Source: Cocos nucifera
Lineage: Eukaryota > Streptophyta > Magnoliopsida > Arecales > Arecaceae
Direction: 5' to 3'
NCBI GenBank assembly: GCA_006176705.1
Contig: QRFJ01001925.1
Location: forward strand, 1-64,000
Length of the DNA stretch: 64,000 bases
Every line of letters begins with the position of its first letter. Position 1 is the stretch's first letter. The notes beneath the pieces are model-generated. The model did not search any database. It had not been told where the DNA came from and saw only the letters and a list, made by a program, of their open reading frames with translations. The position numbers were made by a program, and so were the translations under genes. Shown here one piece after another: positions 44,909 through 55,651 of this stretch.

Positions 44909-46247
44909 ATGTCTGCTTTCAATCCACTAGCCCATATTCTGGACACCCATAGACCGACCGGACCCAACTATAAGGATTGGCTTTTAAACTTTAAAATTAT
45001 TTTGGATTTCAAGAAGTTGACTCGTGTGTTGGAATAAGATATTTCCACTTTACCAGTTCGTCCTTTTGCTGATCAGAGAGCATCTTTAAAAAAATAGATG
45101 GATGAAGATAACAAAGCCAGGTATTATATTTTAGGCTTGATGTTTGATGAGCTCCAGCGCTAACATGAAGACATTAAGACTAGCCATCAAATATTGGCTC
45201 ACCTACAAGAGTTGTTTGGTGAACAGAGTCGGGCAGCCAAGTATCAAGTCATTAAGAAACTTTTTAAGACTCAGATGCATGATGGGCAGTAGGTCCAAGA
45301 TCATTGTCTGATGATGATCAAGGACTTAGAAGAGCTTAAGAAGCTCAATGTTAAGTTAGATCAGGATCTGTAGATTGATATAATTCTACAGTCCTTGACT
45401 GATATGTATGGCCAGTTCATCATGAACTACCATATATATAAACTACAAATTATCCTGACTGAACTTATGAACATGCTGGTTATTGCTAAGCTCTCTATGA
45501 AAGGTTCAAAGAGCTCAGTATTTGCTGTGGAGCAGATTTCTTCTAAGAAAAAAATCTTTTGAAAAGAAGAAAAAATTCATGAAGAAGCAGAAGGTGGATG
45601 GTGGAAAGAAGAAGAAGGCAGAGCCGAAGAAAGGACCGATAAAAGAAAAGTTTCCATTGCAACACTGACAGCCACTGAAAGTGAAACTGCCCTCTTTACT
45701 TGGCAAGCCTAAAGAATAAGAAGAAAGTAGGTCCTGGAGGTATGCTCGTTATAGAATCTAACCTTATGATTTCTTTTGCATCTAGTTGGGTGCTTGACTC
45801 TAGTTCTAGTGCTCACTTATGCACTTCTATGTAGGATCTTGAGGATAGCAGAAGATTGAGGGATGGTGAATGATCCTACGCATCAAAAATGAAGCAAAAG
45901 TTGCTGCTGTGGCCGTGAAAATCTATCCTCTTCGATTACCATCAGAATTAGATCTAGTTCTTAGAGATTATTTTTATGTGCCTACAGCAAGTAGGAATTT
46001 GATTTTTGTTTCACGTTTAGCACAAGAAGGCTATGTAATTAGTTTTCTTAAGGACCATTGTAATATTCTTTATGAAAAAAATAAAATTACAAGTGGTCTT
46101 CTTATAAATAATTTTTATCAGTTACATATTGATATTTTTATTTTCAATATTGAGCAAAACATGAATGCCATAGGATCAAAGTGACCTAGGGATAGTCTAA
46201 ATGATAGGTATCTTTGGCATCTTAGGCTAGGTCATATAGTTGAAGAT
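44909..46247 (+). pseudogene. Copia-D gag-protease-pre-integrase, broken
   Basis: This copy keeps the gag ATG (44909-44911). The NPLAHILDTHR and KDWLLNFKIIL blocks follow, then several stops and frameshifts. One shift at the lysine-rich linker (about 45551) and a deletion over the zinc knuckle leave it unrecognisable. The protease motif reads DSS instead of DSG (about 45795). From 45870 to 46184 a clean 104-codon frame covers the region before pre-integrase, with RNLIFVSRLAQEGY. The WHLRLGHI block follows before the sequence stops at an LTR. The segment 45170-46247 recurs almost exactly at 62247-63322. Confidence 0.83.
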
Positions 46248-48389
46248 TGTTAGATATGTGTGCCCTAGAAGCCAGAATTGGCTGACACTTGTAATACACT
46301 TCTAAGGGGCAAAATTATAATTTTGACTATATATAATAAAATGGATTATTTTCTATCACATAGTGTGTATTTAACATGTCTGTGATACATTCCTTTGAGT
46401 TAATGGTAATGATAATTCATATTTTCAAGAGTTGAAAATTTAAGACATGAATAATCATTATTAACTCATAAAATGCTCCCGACCATAGGATCATCATGAG
46501 GATGGTGATTGATCCAGAAGGTTGGTGTACGAATCGCTTCTCTTTAGTAGATGAGTCTTGAGTCTACGGTGTAGAGAGATCACCGGAGCGAGAGTACAGG
46601 TACTCGTTAGAGAATGAGGGCACTGAGCGTGACCACCTCGAGTAGTCATTAGGAAGTCTACCTTCTCATCAATGACTGACTCGATGCTGTCGTAGTGTGT
46701 GTCTGGTTCTTTGACCTGAGGTGCATCGGCAGTTCACCTTGAGGGTGTTATAGTTTGACTACACCATTACTCGGTCTCCTAGCCATATGGAAATCCTGAG
46801 GTGTATGTTGGCTATAGCATGTTCATTGTAGGAACTGGATTGCATCAAGATGGAATCTATCTACCTCGGTAGGTATGAGGAGTAGCCCTATGATGATCAT
46901 GAGAATCAAGTCCAGAAGCCCATGGCCATGGCAGAGTGAAATAATAGAAAGAGTTTCTATTTAGGGTTTTCACATTGGACTTGAATCGAATGATTACATT
47001 CATATGACGAAAACTAAGGGTTTGACGAGATTCATCCTTAACCCTAATCTCGATTGGAGGCTCAAGATAGAGAAACTTAATCACATAGATAGCTGCACCA
47101 AGAGGTTCGACTTTCAGCTCTGATGGGTTGCCACCATATACAGCTAGGTGTCACTAGGTGGATTTTGGGAGCCAATTAGAATGATTTAGATGATCGATCA
47201 TTCTAGTTGTCTGAATCAAAAGAGTTTTGATCTATCGAAAGGATGTTTCGATGATGTTAATGATAGAGATCGCGACATATTCCCATTACCATATGAAATT
47301 GAACCTAACTGGATCACACAAATGAAGGGTTTGGAATCTAGATGATCATCAATTAGATTAATCCAATTCAATTGATTTGAATAAGATTCAATTAGGTTCA
47401 AGAAAATCGTGCTAGCACACGATTGAGCCTAATGTTCTTCTTTAACAATCATTAAAGCTTATCTCGACTAAGCCAAAAATATTTGGGCTCACTCAAGAAT
47501 CTTTACTTGGTCTGACTAGAGCTTGTCTAGGTCAAAAAAGGATTATCTTAATTTATGAGATAAATTTAAGGCAACACCTGCCATTTTTCGTCACCTGCTA
47601 AATCTTGTCTTCGGACATTGGTCAAACATTGACCCTGAACACTCAGACATTTGCCCATGTGTCGTGCACCCATAGGAGAGAACATGGAGACTTGTCCTCC
47701 TACTAAAAAGCAGATAGACAAGGGGTGCATGCCTAGGGAGGCATGCACCCCATGAGGATAGAAGATGGAGTCCCATATAGATGGGACTCCAGTTGCTTCA
47801 GGGAATGAAACTAGGTGGTGCCAAGAAGATTTGTTTGACCCAGTCTTGGTGCCACCTAAGGAGAATTTTGAGGGACTCTAATCTGATTAGATCAGATGAT
47901 GTCATCCCACCGAACAAATTTAGATCTGATTGCATAAAGAGCCATGATTAGCCAGGATGATGTGGCACTACATGGCACAGTAGGGTCTATAAAAACCCTG
48001 TTTGCACCTAAAATTCAAGGATTCTGCCTTTAGCCCATGCCACATTGCCCCTCTCCCTCCTCCATGCCACCGTCTAGTCCTCTCTCTCCTCTCCACACCT
48101 AAGGGACTTTGGGCATGAAGAAGGTGCGATCCAAGCAAGTGAAAGGCACCAGGAAAGGAAGAAGGCAGCACTGCTACAAGAGATAATGACTGTTCTTCAA
48201 AAGTCATTTTGAAGACCTTCAAGATCAGATCCAGATCTAACTTTTGGAGGATTGATTGAGAAAGAGAATATCTTCAGATCCTATTTGAGTGAATATTGGT
48301 AGAGGCTAGTTCTTACATGGCTACATCCAGAACCACAGGCAAGCATCAAGATCATCATAGGGTAGCTGGATTACCCAAAATAAAGGTAT
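46248..48389 (+). repeat. Copia-E LTR, left part
   Basis: It begins TGTTAGATATGTGTGCCC and is collinear with the Copia-C LTR. It carries many extra one- to three-base insertions (for example 'tacgaatcgc', 'gtgtgtgtctgg', 'ggtaggtatgagg'), more than other copies. The TATA box TATAAAAA is at 47988-47995. It is interrupted after 48389 by Tat-2; the last five bases (GGTAT, 48385-48389) are the target copy. It resumes at 58179. Confidence 0.88.
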
Positions 48390-49259
48390 TATTGGGGATA
48401 AATCCCGCTCCCGCTGAAGTCCAGTCTAATACTTAGCCCAATGCAACCGATAATCATGAAAGAGCTTTAATCGAGAAGTCTCCCTCTCATGGTCGAACCT
48501 CAGCAGATCTCCTCCAGCAGTCGAACTCATTCAATAGCCGAACTTCTCCGATGGTCGAGCCCAATCGAACTCCTCCAATGACCGAACCCCTGTCGAACTC
48601 TTTTCGGACTTCAACCGAATTCCTTTTGGACTTCAACTAAACTTCTCCTAGACTTCTTTATTAGTTGGGCCCCTCCAGCAGCCGAACTCCTTCCAAATTT
48701 CTCCTTCAATCCAGTTCCTCCAAGAGCCGAACTCCTTTTAGACTTCTCCTTCAGTCGGATTCCTCTAGGAGCCAAACTCCTTCTAGATTTCTCCTTCAGT
48801 CAAGTTTTCTTTTAAAGTCCGAACTCCTTTGAAATTGATGTATGTCAAAGCTCTTCACCAACTAACATCTACTTTCTCCGAACTTCAACTATTAAATCTC
48901 AACGAACAGCCATATCATGGCAATGGACACCTCTTTCCATAACAAACTCCATATGGCCCTGAGCGGCCCACTATCGGATGGTTATGACCATCACTATCAA
49001 TTTGCTATAGGATTCATCTATAAAAGAGATCCTCTAGATATATTTTCTCTAAGCTCTCTTCTTCTTTCCAAAATTTTGCTGAACTTTTGCTTGAGCACTC
49101 CATTTCTATTGGCCAGAAGAGATGACTTGATCATTGGAGGGTCCTGTCGGAGCCACCACCATCGACTCCAAATGAGACTTTATTTTATAGGTCACTGATG
49201 GTGACCTCTTCTTCCTCGACTCCAGCTCGATCCGACATCAATCAGATTCTGCACCAACA
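48390..49259 (+). repeat. Tat-2 LTR 1
   Basis: 870 bp, TATTGGGGATAAATCCC to CTGCACCAACA. Repeated C/T-rich words ('cgaactcctt', 'gacttctcctt') fill 48480-48830. The TATA box TATAAAAG is at 49019-49026. Confidence 0.9.
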
Positions 49260-49282
49260 GGATTGGCGCTAGAGAAAGGGCC
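49260..49282 (+). other. Tat-2 candidate primer-binding site
   Basis: GGATTGGCGCTAGAGAAAGG follows the LTR end directly. Its position and the TTGGCGCTAGAG core fit a primer site of Tat-type elements. I cannot assign the tRNA with confidence. The second interior has a decayed version at 53879. Confidence 0.6.
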
Positions 49283-51003
49283 CTCTATTCTTGAGGTACC
49301 CTTATTTTTAAAGGAGTGCTCAGTCGACTTATGGATCTTCTTCTTCAAGGTTCATCTCCATCCTCTTCCTCAATCTCGAGAAATATCTCCAAAGAGGATG
49401 ACCACCCGGAGATCTATCGCTTCTGCCACCATATCTGGGCTAGATTCGTTTGTCCCTACTTCATCATCGGTGCTTCACCATCCTCCTCCACCGACGGCCA
49501 TGGTAGATCCGAAGCAGTTTAACCTGCTGATGCAGTGGGTTCAGAGCCTCACCGAAATGGTGCAGGCCATGCTGCTGCCCCCGATGTCGATTCTGCCAGA
49601 AAACCTACTGTCGGGATGTCAACAATCGATCTCAAGGAGGAGCACTTGGGCTAGCATACCCATCGTCCTTAGGAAGAAAAAATAGAGAGTAGAGGATTCT
49701 TACTTGGATCGTAATGCTTCTCCAAAAGGGACCTTCCCTATCTACTGCCAGAAGCCTTCTAAGATCTATGATCGAGATGACATCCTTGATCAGAAACTAT
49801 GGGAGATGAACCGATGGATTGAGGAACTCCACCACATCGCTCCGGTTCATCATGACGACATCTGCACCGATCCTTCTTTCTCTCTCCAAATTATGCAAGA
49901 GCCCATTCCACCGAACTTCAAGCTTCCTCAATTTGAAAGCTATGATAGAACCTTTGATCCGGTTGATCACCTAAAAGCCTTCTGGATCATGATGCTACTC
50001 CATAGTGTACCAGATGCCATATTATACCGAGCTTTTCTATCTACCTTAAAAAAAGTAGCAAGAAACTGGTACTCAATGTTGAAACTAGGTACGATCTTCT
50101 TCTTTGACCAGATGAGCCATCAGTTTGTGGCTCACTTTGTCAGCATTCGACGTCTGCATCGTGGTTCAAATTCTCTAATGAACATCAAGCAGAAGGTGGG
50201 GAAATCCATCTGGGCCTATGTCACCCAGTTTAATGCTGCTGCATTGGAGGTCTGGAATCTAGACCAGTCAGTTGCGATGGCCATACTCAAGGACGGCCTT
50301 TAGAAGAATGATTTATTGTTCTTCCTAGAGAAAAAGTAACCCAGGGACTTTACCGATTTGCTAGCTCGGACTGAGGGATATGCTCGAGCGGAAGAAACCT
50401 TCAAGTTGAAGGATGAGGAAGCCGTAGGAGAGCGACATAGACCCACTACTGATGGAGGGCCAAATGAAGTTTGGCCACGCTCACAGAACCCCCAAGTGCA
50501 AGCGAGTCAGAACTCCCCCTTGAGCTCGTCATCAAAAAAGCCCCGATATAAGGGCATGAAGAAGTTCTCCTCCTAGAAGGTTCCACAACTACACCCCCCT
50601 TAATGCTCCTAAAGCATAAGTTTTGATGGAAATCAAGAATCAGCTATCGAAATCAGAAGAATTACAATCTACCCCAAATAAGTGCAATCAAAGTAAGTAC
50701 TGCCTCTACCATCGTAACCATGGCCACGACACTGAAGAATGCATTCAGCTCTAAGACAAAATTAAAGAGCTCATCAGGAGAGAATGGCTGGATCGATTCC
50801 TCAAACATCGGCCTGAAGCAAGAGTAGATCAGCCAAGGGCACTGTCGCAGTCAGAACCACCAATGAGAAAAGAACAACAAGAAGATCGGCCGCCTCTCGG
50901 CATCATCAACACTATCTCTGGGAGGCTTAGTACTTTGGCAAGCCACCATCTCTCAGCCTCAGAGCCAGGGGAAGCTTGTCTCGAATTAGGAAGGCCTATA
51001 TAA
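49263..51003 (+). pseudogene. Tat-2 gag, interior 1
   Basis: One frame runs from 49263 to 50576 with only a few stops (TAG 49683, TAG 50301, TAA about 50337). An N-terminal Ser/Pro-rich part is followed by the Tat capsid domain: FKLPQFESYDRTFDPVDHLKAF without its early part, then RNWYSMLKLG, MSHQFVAHF, 'IKQKVGKSIWAYVTQFNAA' and DLLARTEGYARAEE. After a frameshift the nucleocapsid-like 'KYCLYHRNHGHDTEEC' (about 50701-50750), IKELIRREWLDRF and GIINTISGR follow, ending at about 51003. Two stops replace CAG or TAC codons kept in interior 2. No protease follows. Confidence 0.83.
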
Positions 51004-51246
51004 AATAGAAGAGGTCGTTCGGTCTGAAACTTATCATCTAAAGGAGCTTAGAGGAAGAACGCTCCAATGACCTTAGAATTTAGAAAATATGAGGATGTAC
51101 TACCAGTAATTTCCCTTCAATAAAACTCCATTTCAATATTATTGTTTCTTGGTGCAAAAACTATATGATGATAAGAAAGAAGCAATCAATAGTGGCCATG
51201 TTAGGAACAAGAGGAGAACCTCATCCTAACATGAGCAAGTCGAAGT

Positions 51247-52930
51247 CCTTTAACCTCGGCTGAAGATAAGATCTCCCTCGAGCTTCTACATCAATAGGAG
51301 ATAAGATCTCCTTCAACCTCGGCTAGAGATAAGATCTCCTCCGAGCTTCTACGTCAATAGGAGATAAGATCTCCTTCAACCTTGGCTGAAGATAAGATCT
51401 CTCCCGAGCTTCAACATCTATGTCAATAGGAGATAAGATCTCCATCAACCTTGATTGGAGATAAGATCTCTCTCGAGCTTCTACATCAATCGAAGATAAG
51501 ATTTTCTTCAACCTCGGTTGGAGATAAGATTTCCCTGGAGCTTCTACGTCAATAGGAGTTAAGATCTCCTTCAACCTCGGCTGGAGATAAGATCTCCTCC
51601 GAGCTTCTACGTCAATCGAAGATAAGATCACCTTCAACTTCGACTGGAGATAAGATCTTCCTCGAGCTTCAATGTCTACATCAACAGGAGATAAGATCTC
51701 CTTCAATCTCGGCTGGAGATAAGATCTCTTTCATGCTTCTATATCAATCGGAGATAAGATCACCTTCAACATCGGCTGGAGATAAGATCTCTTCTGAGCT
51801 TCTACGTCAACAGAAGATAAGATCTCCTTCAACCTTGGCTGAAGATAAGAACTCCCCTGAGCTTCAACATCTACATCAAAAGAAGATAAGAACTCCTTCA
51901 ACCTCGGCTAGAGATAAGATCTCTCCGAGCTTCTACGTCAGTAGAAGATAAGATCTCCTTTCAACCTTGGTTGGAGAGAAGATCTTCTCCGAGCTTCAAC
52001 TTCTACATCAATAGGAGATAAGATCTCTTTCAACCTCAGTTGGAGATAAGATCTCTGCCGAGCTTCTACGTCAACAGGAGATAAGATCTCCTTCAACCTC
52101 GGTTGGAGATAAGATCTCTTTTGACCTTCAACATCTACGTCAATAGTAGATAAGATGTCCTTCAACCTCGATTGAAGATAAGATCTCTCCGAGCTTCTAC
52201 ATCAATAGGAGATAAGATCTCCTTCAATATCAGCTGGCGATATGATCTCTCCCGAGCTTTAATGTCTACGTCAACAAGAGATAAGATCTCCATCAACCTC
52301 GGTTGGAGATAAAATCTCTCTTGAGCTTCTACATCAATAGGAGATAAGGTCTCTTTTAACCTCGGCTGGAGATAAGATCTCCCTCGAGCTTCAACATCTA
52401 CATCAGCAGAAGATAAGATTCTCCTTCAACCTCGACTGGAGATAAGATCTCCCCCAAGCTTTTACGTCAATAGAAGATAAGATCTCCTTCAACCTCACCT
52501 AGAGATAAGATCTCCTTCGATCTTCTACGTCTACGTCAACAAAAGATAAGATCTCCTTCAACCTTGACTGGAGATAAGATTTTCCTCGAGCTTCAACGTC
52601 GACATCAATAGGAGATAAGATCTCCTTCAACCTCGACTAGAGATAAGTTCTCCCTCGAGCTTCTACATCAATAGGAGAGATAAGATCTCCCTCAACCTCG
52701 ACTGGAGATAAGATCTTCCTCGAGCTTCAACATCTATGTCAATAGGAGATAAGATCTCCATTAACCTCGACTGAAGATAAGATCTCCCCCGAGCTTCTAC
52801 ATCAACAAAAGATAAGATCTTCTTCAACTTCAATGTCAACCTTGGCTGGAGATAAGATCTCTTCTGAGCTTCAACTTTAATGTCAACCTTGGTTGGAGAT
52901 AAGATCTCTCCCTAAGCTTCAACCTCAATG
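51247..52930. repeat. Minisatellite array 1 (63/69-bp units with dyad motif)
   Basis: About 25 units. Each holds two copies of GGAGATAAGATCTCC, a perfect 6-bp inverted repeat around AAG, separated by two alternating spacers: 'ttcaacctcggct' (13 bp) and 'tccgagcttctacgtcaata' (20 or 26 bp). Unit lengths are multiples of three, so the array is open for long stretches on the minus strand (51706-51323, 52165-51938), giving peptide repeats like SYLQPRLKEILSPIDVEARRR with 21 or 23 residues. The array lies between the gag relic and the polypurine tract. Confidence 0.9.
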
Positions 52931-53015
52931 GTGTAGAGTCCGAAAAAGAACTTTGGTAGTCGCCTTTTTTGTACTGTCTTTCTTCGAATTTTGAACTCGA
53001 GAGTGGGGGGACTAT
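52931..53015 (+). promoter_or_regulatory. Tat-2 interior 1 end and polypurine tract
   Basis: Short unique sequence, then GAGAGTGGGGGGACTAT directly before the middle LTR. The matching site before the third LTR (57311-57325) reads GAGTGGAGGGACTAT. Confidence 0.8.
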
Positions 53016-53878
53016 TATTGAAGATAAATTTCACTTCCACCGAAGTTCAGTCTGATACTTAGCCTAATGCAATCGATAATCATGGAAGAGCTTCAATCGA
53101 AAATTCTTCCTCCAGTGGTCGAATCCTAGCTGATTTTCTTCAATGGTCGAACTCATTTAGTAGCTGAACTACTCCAATGGTCGAATCCAATCAAACTCCT
53201 CCAACGACCGTATTCCAGCCAAACTCCTTTCAGACTTCAGCCAAACTCCTCCTAGACTTCTTCATCAGTCGGGCCCCTCTAGTGGCCGAACTCCTTTCAG
53301 ATTTTTTCTTCAGTCCAGTTCCTCCAAGAGCTGAACTCCTTCTGAACTTCTCCTTCAGTTGGATTCCTCTAGGAGCTGAACTCCTTCTAGATTTCTTCCT
53401 CAGTCAAGTTCCCTTTAGGAGTTCAAACTTCTCTAGAATTGATGTATGTCAAAGCTCTTCACCAACCAATGCTTTCACCAACCAATGCTTCTTCCTCTGA
53501 ACTTCAACTATAAAATCTCAACGAATGGCCACATCATGGCTACGGAAACCTCTCTCCATAACAAACTCCACATGGCTCCGAGCAGCCCACTATCGGATGG
53601 TTATGACCGTCACTATCAATCTGCTATAGGCTCCGTCTATAAAAAGAACCCTCCAGATACATTTTCTCTAAGCTCTCTTCTCTTTTCTAAAACTTTGCTG
53701 AATTCTTGCCTGAGCACTTCTTTTCTATTGGCAAGAAGAGCTGACTTGATCATCGAAGGATCCTGCTGGAGCCACCACCATCGACTTTGAATGAAACTTT
53801 ATTTTGCAGGTCACCGACGGTGACTTCTTCTTCCTCGACTCTAGCTCGATTTGACGTCAATCAAATTCTGCATCAATA
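53016..53878 (+). repeat. Tat-2 LTR 2 (middle)
   Basis: 863 bp, TATTGAAGATAAATTTC to CATCAATA. The TATA box TATAAAAA is at 53638-53645. It serves as the 3' LTR of interior 1 and the 5' LTR of interior 2. Confidence 0.9.
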
Positions 53879-55651
53879 GGATTAGCACTAGAGGAAGGGC
53901 CCTCTATCTTTAAGGTACCCTTATTCTTAAAGGAGTGCTCAGTTGATCCTGTGAATTTTCTTCTTCAAGGTTCATCTCCATCTTCTCCCTCAATCCCGAG
54001 AAATGCCTCCAAAGAGGGCGACTATCCAGAGATCTACCACTTTTGCTGTCAGATCTGAACTATATCCATCTATCCTTGCTCCATCATCGATGCTTCAACC
54101 TCCTCCTGCACCGACGATCATGGTAGACCCAGAGCAGTTTAACCTACTGATGCAGTGGATTTAGGGCCTCGTCGAAATGGTGTAGGCCATGCGGCAGCCC
54201 CTAGTGTCGGTTCCACTAGGAAACCCACCATCGAGATGTCGAAAATTGGTTCCAAGGAGGAGTACTTGGGCTAGCATACCCATCACCCCTACCAAGGAGA
54301 AATAGAGAGTAGAGGATTCTTGCTTGGATCATAATTCTTCTCCGAAAGGAACCTTTTCCATCCACTGTCAGAAGCCTTCTAAGATCCACGATTGAGATGA
54401 TGTCCTCGATCAAAAACTATGGAAGATAGATCGATGGATTGAGGAACTCCATCATGTTGCCCAGGTTCACCATAATGACGTCTGCACCAATCCCCCTTTC
54501 TCTTCCAAAATTATGCAAGAGTCCATTCCGTTGAACTTCAAGCTTCCCCAATTTGAAAGCTATGATGGAACCTTTGATCTGGTTGATCACCTGAAAGCCT
54601 TCCGAATCATGATGTTACTCCATGATGCACCAGACATCATATTATGCCAAGCTTTTCTATCTACCTTAAAGGAAGCAGCAAGAAACTGGTACTCGATGTT
54701 GAAGCTGGGTACGATCTTCTCTTTTGACAAGATGAGCCATCACTTTATAGCTCACTTCATCAACAGCCGACGTTCGCATCAAGGTTTGAATTTTTTGATA
54801 AACATAAAGCAGAAGGTGAGAAAATCCATCCGAGTTTATGTCATCTGATTTAATGCTGCTGCATTGGAGGTTCGAAACCTGGATCAGTCAATTGTGATGG
54901 CCGCACTCAAGGGTGGCCTTCAGAAGAATGATTTGTTATTCTCCCTGGAGAAGAAGTACCCCAGAAACTTTGTTGATCTGCTAGCTTGGGCTGAGGGATA
55001 TGCCTGAGCGGAAGAAGCCTTCAAGTTGAAGGATGAGGAAGCCGCAGGAGAGCAGCATAGACCCATGCTGATGGAGGGCCGAATGAAATTCGGCCATGCT
55101 TACGGACCCCCCACAAGCGCAAGTAAGCCAGAACTCCCTCTCGAGCTCGTCATCAAAGAAGCCTCGATAGAAGGGTGCAAAGAAGTTCTTCCCTTGGAAG
55201 GTTCCACAACTATGCCCCCCTTAATGCTCCTAAAGCTCAAGTTCTAATGAAAATCAAGAATCAACTACCAAGATCAGAAGAATTATGATTTCCTCCAAAC
55301 AAGCATAATCGAAGCAAGTACTATCTCTACCATCGTGACTGCGGTCATGATACTAAAGAACGCATTCAGCTCTAAAATAAAATCGAGGAGCTCATCAGGA
55401 GAGATTGCTGGGTCGATTCCTCAGATGCCGACCTGAAGCAAGAGTAGATCGGCCAAGGGTGCTGCCGCAGCCAAAACCACCAATGAGGGAGGAATAACAA
55501 GAAGATCGATCATCTCTTGGCATCATCAACACTATCTCTGGGAGGCTTAGTACTTCGGTGAGCCGCCATCTCTCAACCTTAGAGTTAGGAAAAGCTTACC
55601 CCGAATTGGAAAGGCCCATATGAAATAGAGGAGGTTGTTCGGCCCAAAATT
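53879..55651 (+). pseudogene. Tat-2 gag, interior 2
   Basis: This is a second copy of the interior 1 gag with more stops. Recognisable blocks are FKLPQFESYDGTFDLVDHLKAF (from about 54530), RNWYSMLKLG, MSHHFIAHF, 'IKQKVRKSIRVYVI' then a stop, and a LKDEEAAGEQHRP block at 55026. The stop after an AAA codon near 54302 is shared with interior 1 (49683). The nucleocapsid block near 55320 is frameshifted. The unit lacks the roughly 200 bp that precede the array in interior 1. Confidence 0.8.

Larger units (their letters stand above)
37072..46247 (+). mobile_element. Copia-D: Copia element interrupted by Elt-N and cut by Copia-E
   Basis: The LTR (37072-39341), primer site (39344-39356), leader, gag, protease and start of pre-integrase are present in order. 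Elt-N sits in the leader. At 46247/46248 the pre-integrase sequence stops at the start of another LTR. The rest of the element is not seen in the window. Left target pentamer GTCCC (37067-37071); the right copy is not visible. Confidence 0.82.

Noticed and set aside
47566..48222. Three minus-strand frames of 60-84 codons
   Set aside because: They lie antisense in the Copia-E LTR, overlap each other and show no family resemblance.
51323..51706. Possible repeat protein on the minus strand (127 codons)
   Set aside because: The frame is a by-product of units whose length is a multiple of three. There is no start context or domain, and it breaks between units. It is reported only as a property of the array.
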